Shown here: piece by piece, positions 13,201 to 24,347 of the stretch
How the letters are laid out: every line of letters begins with the position of its first letter
How positions within the stretch are numbered: the first letter of the stretch is position 1
Source of the DNA: Nymphaea colorata
Lineage: Eukaryota; Streptophyta; Magnoliopsida; Nymphaeales; Nymphaeaceae
DNA length: 64,000 nt
Assembly: GCF_008831285.2 (NCBI RefSeq)
Contig: NC_045139.1
Coordinates: 7,906,204 to 7,970,203, forward strand
Direction: 5' to 3'
Notes under the pieces: model-generated
What the model was told of the DNA's origin: nothing
Seen by the model: only the letters and a program-made list of their open reading frames with translations
Databases searched by the model: none
Translations under genes and position numbers: made by a program

Positions 13201-16200
13201 TTTTTCTGCATTTAAGTTGTGTGTTTGAGTCTTGAGATGGTTGTCTTGTTATTCTCTAGTACACTTGCTTGTTTCAAACTGATGCTACTTGGGTGTGGCA
13301 GCTTGGCCCAACAAGATTCAAAGGATTACTGAACCCGAGTTGTTGTAACTTACTTGTGGCAAAATAAGGTCAGCAGTCCTGTATGATTTGGGTGCGGTCC
13401 CTGCAGTTGACTATTTGTATATGTATACCGGCGTGCAGTAGACTTGGATTTGACAGCAGCCAAACTGCTTGTGCAGGAACTGACTTAAAGTTTGCACTCC
13501 GTTCACATGTGTGAAGTCAAACGTTGTCCTTTTTTAGTATATTTAAAACAGCAGGTTTAGGTCATGTCAAAGCCTCTCTCTAATCTCTCTCTCTCTCTCT
13601 CTTTCCATTCAGTCTCCAAAGGCATGTGTGGCTTCGTGGCCATCTAGCTCCTCAGTATATTTAAGCTGTTTTTCTCATATCCCATTGTATGGATTGTTCG
13701 TGTTCAAAAATGTATGATTCAGCAAAAAAATTCTGCTCATTCATTTGGCAGATTGCATTTTATAATGGTTCAAAATCATCAGTCTTAGCTTTGTTGGCTC
13801 ACCCAATGTCAAAATCTGATATAGATATTAAAATTTATATTTTTTTCTAATATTTGACCCATGAAGTCCTATGTATGTATCAGTTTGAAGTGATCGAAAA
13901 AAAAAAACACCAAGCGGCACAATTAGTAAATGGCATTACACACACATACAGAAATACACCTAGGTTTATTAGAATGCCATACCTAACCTACACCCACATT
14001 TATGTGGCATAGCATAGGAGCTATGTCACACACACACTCTTGGAAGGGCACTGTACTCGTGAAAACACAGCTGCGTATGGGTGTGAGTGCATGACATGGC
14101 AGGCTCATATTTCATATTTTTGGGTATATTTTACTTTTTTTTTTATTTAACAATGAACGTATGTCTTTGTTTGCTTAAAATTTTATTGCTAATACACGCG
14201 AACACACATATGCATTTGGCTATGTTCCTGGACCCAAGTTATTTTCAAAATGATTTGTGCTGGTGCCACCCCGTACTTGCACCCATGTGACATAGCATAG
14301 GGGTATGCATGAAAAACAACACTAGGACTTGCTGTCACTTAATTTGCCTGTGGTTGTGAGAGCATAGAAGCTCTAGATGATCTTTTCCCGTTGGAGAATG
14401 CATATAAGATATCCATCCAACATTTCCTTGTATTAGATTGTGTTGTCCTTTTTTCTGTTGAGAAATCCTGAAGAAGAATGTGCTGTCCATGACAGTGACA
14501 CTGAAATATGTAATTAAATTGTCCAGTTGCATGCTAGGAAACATTTTGGTTTACCAATTACCTGTGATGTTCTATTTTTTATTTTTTCTCTACGAGAACT
14601 GTTCATATGATTTTCTATTATTAAATGCTAATGCGACTTTTCGGATTGAAATAGATTATGGTTCAAACAGAAGGCACATCCACGTTATTATTATTCTCTA
14701 AGTCTATGGCTCCATGCCTGTCTTTGTAGTGGGACATATAAGCTGCTTATCTGACTAATGTTCTACCTTTATTTCTGTGATAATCTGAAAGCATTTCATG
14801 ATGTTGTGGTGAAGACAATGTTTTGTGCTGGACTTACTTGAAGGATAGATGTTCATACCTACCATAATGTGTTTTTAAGAACATCTCTAATATATGTTTG
14901 TTCTTTTAATGGAGAACACCTGGTCTGGTTATTGATGATGGGTTTGATGGATGGTCATTTGGTGTGGAATGCAATGCAGGGGAACAGCCTGATGCGGATT
15001 CTAAGCATCGCGGCTTTTGCTGTATCTGGTTATGCATCTACAGAAGGCCGGCAATGTAAACCTTTCAATCCTCTGCTCGGGGAGACTTACGAGGCTGATT
15101 ACCCTGATAAAGGCCTTCACTTCATTTCTGAAAAGGTTTTCACAATCATCTAATTTCCAAGTTTTCTTAGCATCTCATACTAGGAATTCTCTAATTATCG
15201 TCATTTATGTCATTATGTGCTTTGGATGCAGGTGAGCCACCACCCAATGATTGTTGCATGCCATTGTGAGGGCAGAGAATGGAAGTTTTGGGCTGATTCA
15301 AACCTGAAGGGCAAATTTTGGGGTCGATCCATTCAACTTGATCCGATAGGGGTGCTTACACTCCAGTTTGATGATGGGGAAACTTTTCAATGGAGCAAGG
15401 TGACCACCTCCATTTATAACATTATAATTGGCAAGATCTACTGTGACCATTATGGTACTATGCGCATTAAAGGCAGTGGCAATTATTCTTGCAAGCTTAA
15501 ATTCAAGGAACAGTCAATCATTGACCGGAATCCCCATCAGGTACATGGACCCCAAAGTTGAAACTATATGAGAAATTCACTAAATGAATTGTGTTAACTG
15601 ATTTCAAATTGTCAACAAACACATGGACTTGCCGTTACATGCAGGTACAAGGATTTGTGCAAGATAATAGAACTGGACAGAAGGTTGCTATGTTAGTGGG
15701 AAAGTGGGATGAGGCCATGTATTATGTACTGGGTGATCCTAGTACAAAGCCCAAAGGTTATGATCCCATGTCAGAAGCGGTGCTGCTATGGGAAAGGGAC
15801 AAGTCTATTCCTCAGACTAGATATAACCTCACGCCTTTTGCTATCTCTTTAAATGAGTTGACACCTGGTTTGTCGGAGAAGCTTCCTCCAACTGACTCAA
15901 GGCTTAGACCCGATCAACGTCACTTGGAGAATGGCGAATATGAGATGGCTAATGCAGAAAAGCTTAGGCTTGAACAGTTGCAGAGGCAGGTATAAACTAA
16001 AATATAATGTGTCAAAGCTAGTTGGTCTATATACGCACTGGAGTATATCTTTTCTGGCATCTGACATAAACCCTTTCTTATATCCTGAGTTAGAAATAAA
16101 TACACTTATGCACACACGTGTGCATAGTTGTACATGTCACCTAATTGGAGTTGTTTTCATTTGTTTTTCTCATAAAAAGTAACTCTACAGGTGTGATCCA

Positions 16201-16881
16201 GATCAACTGTTAAGTTCCAGGAATGAATGTGTCGACATTTTTTGTGATGACCCAAAAACAATGGTTAAAAATGTGTCAAAATTTCTAGGCTTGGAAAGCA
16301 TATTTTTTCTGGTCAAGAAACTTAGGATAAAGAGATCAGTTATATGTTTTTGAACAATTGAACAAATTTACACCATTGGATTTGGTCGAAACAACCTGAG
16401 ATTGTAAAATTTAAACTAGATTTATGTACATATGATTATAGCATATACGTACATACATGCAGTAAAACGAAGGAGAGAGAGAAGGGGCTCGGGGGAACAA
16501 GAACTGTAAGGCCCGCACATTCTTAAAATTTTTAAGTTTTTACGTGTTTATTGTGGTCTTAATAATTTTCAGAATTATTTTATAATGTTAAGTATACTAA
16601 TCGTATCTGAAAGGGAAACAATGCATGTTCTCTCCGTTAAGATTAAATTCATTTGATAAGTTGGTCTAAAGCTCCTGCCCTTTTGAACACAGGCACGAAA
16701 GTTGCAGGAAGGTGGGTGGCAACCTAGATGGTTCAAGAAAGACAAGGAAGATGGCTGTTATCGATATGTTGGTGGCTACTGGGAAGCAAGGGCGAAAAGG
16801 CAATGGGATGGGATTCCAGATATATTTGGCCAGGCAGCACCATCAGCAGAGTGCCCTACACCTGTTGAGCAAGGTACTTAG
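7220..16881 (+). CDS. Oxysterol-binding protein-related protein, ORP1 subfamily (8 coding exons, 813 aa)
   Basis: Lipid-binding and transfer protein expected to bind sterols or phospholipids at membranes through an N-terminal PH domain and a C-terminal OSBP-related domain. Exons: 7220-7771, 9564-9917, 10317-10398, 10692-11146, 14980-15135, 15232-15540, 15645-15989, 16693-16881. All introns are GT-AG and the frame is continuous. The start is the Met of [11 protein letters not shown]; this Cys-containing N-terminus is usual for plant ORP1 proteins, and the Met lies 42 codons inside a longer open frame. The PH domain covers about residues 103-228 ([20 protein letters not shown]). A Leu-rich coiled coil covers about 268-310. 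An acidic linker follows near 330-355. The OSBP domain runs about 428-790 with [27 protein letters not shown] and the fingerprint EKVSHHPM, which is split by an intron. The C-terminus carries WFKKDK and GGYWEAR. The length matches Arabidopsis ORP1 proteins as I recall them. The last codons (Q-G-T-stop) read into a possible donor, so the extreme C-terminus is less certain. Subfamily member (1A, 1C or 1D) not assigned. Confidence 0.95.
8404..8427. repeat. (CT)n microsatellite in ORP intron 1
   Basis: About 12 CT dinucleotides inside intron 1 of the ORP1-like gene. Confidence 0.9.
11147..14979 (+). other. Large intron 4 of the ORP1-like gene
   Basis: This 3.8-kb intron separates the exon ending SEWGKQ from the exon starting GNSLMRIL. 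These two peptides are contiguous in plant ORP1 proteins, so no coding exon is missing. The intron is AT-rich, holds CA and CT runs (about 12050-12065 and 13587-13601), and I see no gene or recognisable element in it. Confidence 0.8.
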
Positions 16882-17740
16882 ATTTTCCTTGTTCTCTGTA
16901 ACCCCCTTGTAATTATCTTTAACTTCATTGGAAATCCTTGTCCCACGTGAGAAATATAGATCAATAAAAAATGAAGCTCTTGACATGTTTGGGAGTTCAG
17001 CCATAATGGATCTCAAACTGAATCTGTAAATCACGTGAGCGCTGGATAATATGTAGCATTTGAGGAACGGGAGGTAGAACTTAGAACAACTGATGTTAAT
17101 GGTTATTCTTCCTTTCTCCATAAAAATCAAGATTCTTCCGAATGAGTTGTAACATTCAAGTCAAAAGCCTGATAGTTGCAGTGCCACTTTTAGAATTCCA
17201 TCCTACATGTATCATAATGGTAACCAGACCCTCATATACCGGACTTTGATGAGGATTTATGGGCCATCAATTCAAAGGAGATCAGACTTCCATGATCTTC
17301 ATTCACTTATTCATTCATTCAAAGCCCATAGAGCTTCACCTTTCATGATCTTGTCTTTCCACTACTCGCTGGTAAACAAATTTTGTGTCATGTGAAGAAC
17401 ATATTTCTTTTATGAATTAGTTCATTCGTCCCATCTATTGGAACCCCCAACCAGTGGCGAGCACTAGGTATATGGATGAAACTGCAATTTGTCCTTTTTA
17501 GTTGTACGCAGAAAGAACTTACCATCTGACATTGATGAATTTGGAATTGCGAATCCACGTGTAGCATGCAAATATACTTACTTGCTTTTGCATGACTTTG
17601 TTCTAACTGAAAAATTTTATGACTCACCATCGATGTGCATGCGATGAAGGCAATAAATGAATTCAAGGAAGTGTGTGCGTATGGTGGAAACCATGGCGTT
17701 TAACAGCTCATAACAATGTTTCAAGGACCTTAAATGGCAA

Positions 17741-17773
17741 AAGAAGAAGAAGAAGAAGAAGAAGAAGAAGAAG
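17741..17773. repeat. (GAA)n microsatellite
   Basis: About eleven consecutive AAG/GAA triplets in intergenic sequence. Confidence 0.9.
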
Positions 17774-18497
17774 ACTAGACATTTTTGCAGGTGGCAGAAG
17801 CTAGGCTAACCCATTCATGGACTTTAAGGGCGTTCTAACCGTGCTTATTCCTTTTTGAGGTTCTTGAAACTAACTGAAGTTATCTGCTTGGCGAAGGTCG
17901 GTCGATTGCCAACTTGGCCCGCACATTGTTCATAGTAGAAAAAGCTAACTTGCAGTATGACGATCGATTTCCTTTTAATCAAAATGTTTCTATGCATAAT
18001 GAAAAGGCATTGTAAGTTCATCATCCCTTGTATATGCGAAAAACCAGTCTCCTTTCTCTCTTTTGGTAAATCTGTTCTCCTTCTGAAGATTCTAGCGCTC
18101 ATAATATTCCAAAACTTTGAAAGAGAAGCCGATAAAATCTCTTGAACTAGGGAGGCAAATCATGATCCAACACACGTTCGCCCAAAATCTAGGTTTTGTT
18201 TCTCTTAACTCATTCTGCCAAGCCATATTTTAAGAACGAGAAATGCTTCTACATGTTCGTGTGCATTTGCGAAGTGTCCAAGGATTATTTAAAACAAAGG
18301 ATGCCTAGGAGCTACTTTTTGTGGTGCAAATGATTCAGAATTAAGGATATGACTTGCTCATTTGCAAATCCGAATCAAGGGGTTTTCCGGATGTTTTAGA
18401 GGTGCCAAACTATACTTTAGTGAGCCTTGCACTAAGAAGGAAAACATGGTTTGAAGATTCAGTTGCATTCTCACTTCTACCTAGAAAATATCTTCTT

Positions 18498-18982
18498 AGG
18501 GATGTCAACGGATCGGGTTTGAATCAGATGTATCCTTATTAATTTCGTTTTTTCAGATATTCACATGTTAAGATGCAAATTCAGATTTGAATCTTTACAA
18601 AGAAAGGTTTAAATCTGATTTTACAATCTGAATTCAATCTGAATCCTGTTTTTACATTTATATCCGAATCTGGATCCAATTTTTGAATTGAATTTAGCTG
18701 ATTGTCAACCGCATTGAGTATGGGATATTTATCTAAAACTAAATCTGTTATGAATCCAATTAGATATTTATGTCTATTTGAATCCGATAAAAAATCATTT
18801 CTTCAATCCGAATCCATCGGATATTCACATATATCCGAATTCGAATCTGAGTCCAATTGGATGTCATTTTAAATCTGATCTAATTTCTTAATCAGGTGTG
18901 AAATCCTTTTGGATATCTAATTTTTTTTCGGAACAGTTTGGTCGAGTATCCAATCCAAATTGGGTAAATTAACATGTCTACC
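18498..18982. mobile_element. Probable hAT-like non-autonomous element rich in ATCCGAAT words
   Basis: It begins TTAGGGATGTCAACGGATCG and ends near TTAACATGTCTACC, which could be the opposing terminal repeat. The interior is dense in degenerate AATCTGAATCC, ATCCGAAT and TCGGATAT words on both strands. Short TAGG-type ends with reiterated internal words are typical of plant hAT MITEs. No coding sequence is present. Confidence 0.45.
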
Positions 18983-19931
18983 TCTTCTTGGCGCCATTGA
19001 TGGCCCCCAAAAGTGTAAGCATTGAGAAAGATGACAGTTTCTTGTAGTAAACTGTTGAAAGCGGTTCTTTTGATAGGATTTACGTCGGTAATTTTTGTTT
19101 TTGGATGAGCAAGATGATTAATCCCACCATCCGAGGGCTGGAGACGACGAATCCTTTCTCTTTCTTTTTACTTTTAGGGTTCAGAGCTAAGTTGGTACCA
19201 AGATCGTCATTAATTGATTTAACAAAAAAGGTGTCCTAAGTGTAAGGGACTTGGGAGTTTCTTTTCTTCCCATTCTCACGAGAGTTTTGGATTTAGTTCT
19301 TTCCGAAAAGGGAAAAAAAATGCAGAGGCTCTCCAGTCATGCCACTCAAGTTGAGTGTGGGCCAATCGGGTCCAGACTTGGACCTGAAATTTAAAAGAAC
19401 GAAACCAGATCCAAAAGGCGGATCCTTGTTAAGTCTCGGACTTGGTTCCCGATACAGTCATCGGATCCGATTGACTAAACGAATCCGGTTCTAGGTGACA
19501 GGATTCTGCACATAATAAATAAAATAAAAAAAAATGGTAGACACATGCGCTTTTTGCGGCGCTTGCTCATTGTCCAGATGCAAGCGAACGTGGGGACACA
19601 GGTTGATCATGTCCACCGCCTCACATGCGTCGCGGATTCCTACCTCTGTATTAAAATTGAAAATGCAACCGCTGCAATCTAATTATGCATTTAAAAATGG
19701 TTACATCCTTTACTCCTTCAGCAGCATATGACAAAACCTTTCTCTATTTTAAAAAGAAAAAAGAATAGTGTTTTTATTTTCCCATTTGCAAGTTTTTTTT
19801 TTTCAAGAGAATCATTCTAAGCTTGTTGGGAATTGATTTCGATTCACACATTATTATGATCTTATCTGCATTTTCTAAGCTTGCTTAATGCAGATTTTCA
19901 TGGTTATTCTGCCAATGTTCAGAGCTAGGGG

Positions 19932-20322
19932 TAGGGCTGTACTACGAGTCAAGCAAGCTCGAGCTTGACTCAAACTTACTCGTCCATAAACGAATTCAGC
20001 TTGAGTTCAAATGTATGCTCGAAATGTTAAATGAGTCAAGTTTGACTTGACTTGGCTCTACTATGCAATGAAAAATGAACTATAATGAAAAAATGATTAA
20101 ATAAATAGCAACTAAACGAGTTAATAGAGTTAAACAAGTTAATCATGTTAAAAGAGGCGAGACATGCTTAATATAAACGAGTCAAACGAGTTGAGTTTAA
20201 GCTAGACACTGCATCGTCAAGTCGAGCTCGAGCCTGTTTTGTAGAGCTGGACTTGTGTTCAAAGTTAAGTTCAAGCTAGAGTTTTTTGAGTCGAATCGTG
20301 GACTCGACTCATGTGCAGCCCA
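19932..20322. mobile_element. hAT-like MITE with TCGAGCT reiterations (about 390 bp)
   Basis: The left end TAGGGCTGTACTACGAGTCA and the right end GACTCGACTCATGTGCAGCC are imperfect reverse complements. The interior repeats TCGAGCT, GAGTCAA and AACGAGTTAA words. The same type of end occurs at 33.24 and 34.46 kb. There is no open frame. Target duplications could not be defined. Confidence 0.6.
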
Positions 20323-21339
20323 AATGAAATAAGTGTTTTTTGAATGGAAGGAAAGACAGGGAAAAGAATGGACTGAAGGGAAAGGAAAAAAAAAGTGGAG
20401 GGAAAGGAGAAAAAAAGAAGGGGAAGAAACTTCCATTCATTTTCCTCCCAACCTGCCCATTTTAGAAAGGATTGAAATTAGATTAGAAAAATCTTTTTTT
20501 TTCATCCATTTCCTTTCATTTTCTTTGCACACTTATTAGCTCTCATTTCCTTTTTTTATTAAATTTATTATTATTATTATTTTGGTTTTTATTTAACTTA
20601 TTTTTTTATGTTTGGCCAGAGAGTGCTCTTTGTTGATGCCTTGTCAAACGGAATCCAACACAAGATTTGGCTGGTGGGCTCCATGGTGGGACCCAGTGGT
20701 GAGCCCCACTCGATCTTCCTTTCTAGTTCAGTATTCAAATGATAAGGTTTTAATTTGATGCATCTGCGGAGTCTCCATGTTAGAAGAAAAGAACTTTCTT
20801 CTTCCTTTCATGGTAAAGAAAAGAATTTCCCTTTTTTTTTTTTGTTCTTTTTACAGTCGCCATGTAAAAGAAAAGGATTGTTTCTTCCTTTCTTCGGTCT
20901 CCATGTAAAAGAAAACAATTTCCTAGAAAAGACCTCCTTTTTCTCTGCCTAAAATTGGAATTGAAATGAGAATTTCAGTTTTAGTTTTTTTCTTTTTTGT
21001 GTTTGATAGTCTTGAATTTTGATTTCAGCTGAAAATAATATGTTTAATACAACAAAAATTAAAATTATAGAATTGATCAATCAAAACAATAACAGATGCC
21101 CAAAGGAGAGATGAAAAATTTTTAAAATTCTCAAATAATAATTTGAACCGTTGTGGCATAATCATAATCCAGAATTTTGATTTAAGAATGATTCTATAAA
21201 TACAATCCAGAACCTTTTGTTTGACGATATGATTCCCATTTCATAAAAAATGAGAATTTTAATTTTAAAAGTCCACAATTCCAACCTCACGGAACATCCC
21301 TAAAAAACGCGGTGTGATTATAAATGTTATTTTTATGGA

Positions 21340-21468
21340 AATCTATTCTACATATTAAATTTAGTTTAACCTATATAAAAATTTACAAATTTATATTTTA
21401 GCTTTTATTAAAATTTTAAAACTATAGTTTGACTCTTGTAACAAAAAATTCCTAGTTCTGCCCTTTTA
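21340..21468. repeat. Dispersed AT-rich repeat, copy 1
   Basis: Shares an ordered set of words with 45783-45985 and 58675-58850: TTTAGTTTAA, CCTATATAAAA, TTAAAATTTTGAAACT-like, GTTTG(G/A)CTC, and ACAAAAAATT(T/C)CT followed by a CTGCCC-type end. It is non-coding. Confidence 0.6.
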
Positions 21469-22599
21469 TAGGATGAAAGAGAAAGAAGCAGTAAAATTCA
21501 GTAAAGCCTTTCTTCTTACCGGCTGGGTTTGCACTGTGTTTGGTAGAAATTCCCATGGAGTTGTTTGGCTAAGCAAAAGATATCTGTAATGCGGCCACAG
21601 TTTGTGGGCAGTAAGTAAGAAGAGGTAGCAAAAACATGATGTGGTGCTGCAAATGGATTGAAAACAAAGTTTCTTGGTGAATAGTAGATGACAACAAGAC
21701 GAAGTCCGTGATTGATAGTGGTCTGATCAAATTCTTCTAGAGTGAGTGAATTCAGATGTGCTCATGAAATGACAAAAACATCACCATTCTTGAGACAGTG
21801 AGCAAGAATGACAGCTCTATGCAATGGCAAGTGACTGTCAGGTCAAGTAGGCTAATACCACAGATTCATGTTTGCCCTGACCAGCTTATTTGGAGTTCAG
21901 GCTGGGTGAAAGAGTTCAGAAGAAGGTCTGAAACTATCTAGTGCCTGCTAGGGCCTTGTCGTTCTCGTTCGTAGCCTGTCAGAGCAGATTTTTTACGCTA
22001 AAAAGGCTGAAAAGTACGGTGTGCAACTTGCTAATAGGTGTCTGTTGTGCCAATAGGAAGATGAATTAGACAATTTTTAAGTTAGATGCATGAGACAATA
22101 ACATAATGTTATTGTTTCCAAATAGCCCCTTAACGTTACTGTCCCATGAATCTGCCTAAAAAAATGGAATAAATTCATGAAAAACTATAACAAAAGCTAT
22201 GTATATCTATCTTACTTTCTGGAACAGATTCATGGAACAATAATAGTGTGTTATTGTTGCCAAACAGTAGTGCTACAAATGGTCTAAACTTGGGCTTAGC
22301 CCGAATAAAAATTTCAACTTCCTTATAAAAGAAAAAGCAAAATTTTAAGTAATAAGTGTAGTCGTAACACTTTAAAAGTTTTGTCTTGTATTGAATATTG
22401 CGACAGATTTTCAAAGACTTATAAATGAGATTGTTGAAGTGGTTTCTTTAACCTTTTTTGGGCTGAATCCTCTGATTGGGCAAGTTGAGATCTGTTGAAC
22501 TAGGGACTCAAGCTCAAAAGTGAGATCTTTATTACTTTTGGATAAGATCTGGCATTATCTAGACCCGTTAACCATGAAACTCGATTACGATCGGTCTTA

Positions 22600-22900
22600 A
22601 GCCTGGGCACTGGCGGGCTGCCGGCAGATACCCGATACTTGACCCGACTTGAGCCTTGAAAAAAGGACACCGGGCCGAGCAGGCTCGATATTTTTTAATA
22701 TTTATTTTTATTAATATATATAATATTTTGTTACAATTATTACATTTACATATTATATTAAAAAATATTTTTCAATTTAATTGGGCTTGGCCCAAACCGG
22801 GCACTAACTCTAGCTTAAATGGTCGGGCCGAGCCAGGGCTTAGGTTTCAGGTGTTGGGCCGGGCCGGCTCGATGCACAGGCTTAGTCGGTCATGCTATTT
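22600..22900. mobile_element. GGGCC-rich element remnant
   Basis: GC-rich ends (GGGCTGCCGGCAGATACCCG on the left; GGGCCGGGCCGGCTCGATGC on the right) flank an AT-rich centre. The organisation is similar to 29.04-29.35 kb and 44.87-44.96 kb. Probably a non-autonomous DNA element; no coding content. Confidence 0.4.
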
Positions 22901-23420
22901 GGATCTGTTTTAAGAGTGAGAAAACAGACAATATTGGTTTAGTTCCCCATGACCGTGACTCCATTAACTCTGCATCGAACCCCAAATACCTTGGTCCTGA
23001 AAATGATGCAAATTTTCAGCGTGAACAATATGCATGAACTCAAGATGAAGTTGTTGGAATAGTCCTATTTCTCCAAAGTCATACTTCAACACGGTAATAG
23101 TACTTGAGCTGACGACTCCATTACTTTCTTATTTATTGAGAGATTTTCCCTTCAAGTGGGGTCTAAATCATGATTATAAAAGACAACATTCAAACTATTA
23201 ACTTTCTATGACTAAACTTACGAAAGATCCTTCTTCGTTCGAAAGTTCGAGGGGCCAAAGTTCGTCGCCGCTCTTAAAACCATATACTTAACGTTAAAAA
23301 TAAGAGCAGCTTCATACAAATATAGAGCTAAAATTCAAACGTTATATTCAGTTCAATTTCACGGTTTTTTAAATATGTACCCCACGAGACCCGCCCTCCC
23401 CAGAACAGCCTGCGCTCGTT

Positions 23421-23806
23421 TACGTGACGTAAGCGATCACGATGGGGTCCAGATGTGTTTGGATCTGGCACGAACCCGAACCCTAACCCGAACCCGAACC
23501 CGAATTTACCGGTCCCAGATAGAACCCGTAACGCCTTCTCCGGAAGAAGTTTGTTGCCGAAAGGCGGAGCTCTCTCTCCCTCTGCTTCCAACAGGCGGCG
23601 GCGGTGGCCGGAGACTCCGGCCGGTGGGGCCCGCCGTCGTCTTAGAAATCCAACCATGCAAGGCACATGGCCACTCGTCGCAGCGACGTATGTGTCTCCA
23701 CGTCATCATGTTCCCTTACAATCCGACACGTGTCCACCTCTCCCTTTCATTAGGAGGACAACCACGTCACACGGACACGAGCGTTGGGCACACGTATATT
23801 ATATAG
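23421..23806 (+). promoter_or_regulatory. Promoter-like block rich in ACGT cores with a TATA-like sequence
   Basis: Seven ACGT cores occur in about 375 bp: two in TACGTGACGTAAG (23421-23432), then near 23686, 23700, 23728 (GACACGTGTCC, a palindromic G-box), 23764 and 23792. A TATA-like TATATTATATAGA follows at about 23796. ACGT cores are bZIP/bHLH sites; the G-box with CACGTGTC is ABRE-like. No coding gene begins directly downstream; the BT start is about 540 bp away, so this may be its distal promoter or a non-coding transcript promoter. Confidence 0.4.
23471..23504. repeat. Short degenerate AACCCG/AACCCTAA array
   Basis: Five to six hexamer-like units of CGAACC or CTAACC type in tandem. 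One unit is telo-box-like (ACCCTAAC). It is too short and degenerate to be an interstitial telomere array. Confidence 0.6.
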
Positions 23807-24300
23807 ACCCAACGGTCTGCTAAGTTGAGTTGGATTAGATTATAGATCTTAAATCTTATTTGAAGTTGGATTTTTTTTTTTCAAGATAAACATGAAAATT
23901 AGGATTGTAAATTTTCAAGAGTGAGTGAAAGATGGTTACCTATATGTTTTTCGAAAATGTTCATAAAATCACTGTAAAATTATGAAAATTACGGTTCAGA
24001 ATTGCGTTGGAACATAAAATTGAGAAAATACAAACTTCTTTATTCTCTATTATTTATCAGTTTAAACGAGATGTCTCTATTACTTATTACTATGGTTAAG
24101 GGAAGCTAAAAGGTATCGTGTCCGTGTTCGTGTCTGTGTGATGGGAATTCATGGAAAGGGAAAACGCGGCCTACCAGCGACGATTTTTTTTTGGTTTGGG
24201 ATTTTATCTCTCTGACCTGTCGCCGACGAGGCTTTCGTCTCCCATGGTCTACCACGTCAGCCCTGATCTGCCGCTCTCTCTCTCTCTGTCTTCCCCTGCC

Positions 24301-24306
24301 TATAAG
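24301..24306 (+). promoter_or_regulatory. Possible TATA box of the BT gene
   Basis: TATAAG in GC-rich context, 47 bp before the start codon. If used, the 5' leader would be very short; an upstream start with a longer leader is equally possible. Confidence 0.25.
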
Positions 24307-24347
24307 TCACCCACCGCGCACCTCCACCATCCACCCTTTCACCCTCC

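Larger units (their letters stand above)
16882..19931. other. Spacer downstream of the ORP1-like gene
   Basis: The 3' untranslated region of the ORP gene should lie at the left end. Beyond it I see AT-rich non-coding sequence, a (GAA)n run at 17741-17773, and a 18.5-18.97 kb element remnant. No gene is supported. Confidence 0.6.
20323..23370. other. AT-rich spacer without recognised genes
   Basis: Purine-rich and pyrimidine-rich patches (20.3-20.5 and 20.8-20.95 kb), one copy of a dispersed repeat at 21.34-21.47 kb, and a GGCCCGG-rich remnant at 22.6-22.9 kb. Open frames are low-complexity and I do not accept any as genes. Confidence 0.6.

Noticed and set aside
11147-14979. Search for a missing ORP exon in the 3.8-kb intron
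   Set aside because: Plant ORP1 proteins run directly from the WGK-type end of exon 4 into GNSLMR of exon 5, so no exon is needed.
23375-23823. Two overlapping plus-strand frames of 120-140 codons
   Set aside because: They overlap in different frames, consist largely of Arg/Pro/Thr from a GC-rich block and an AACCCG array, and match no family.
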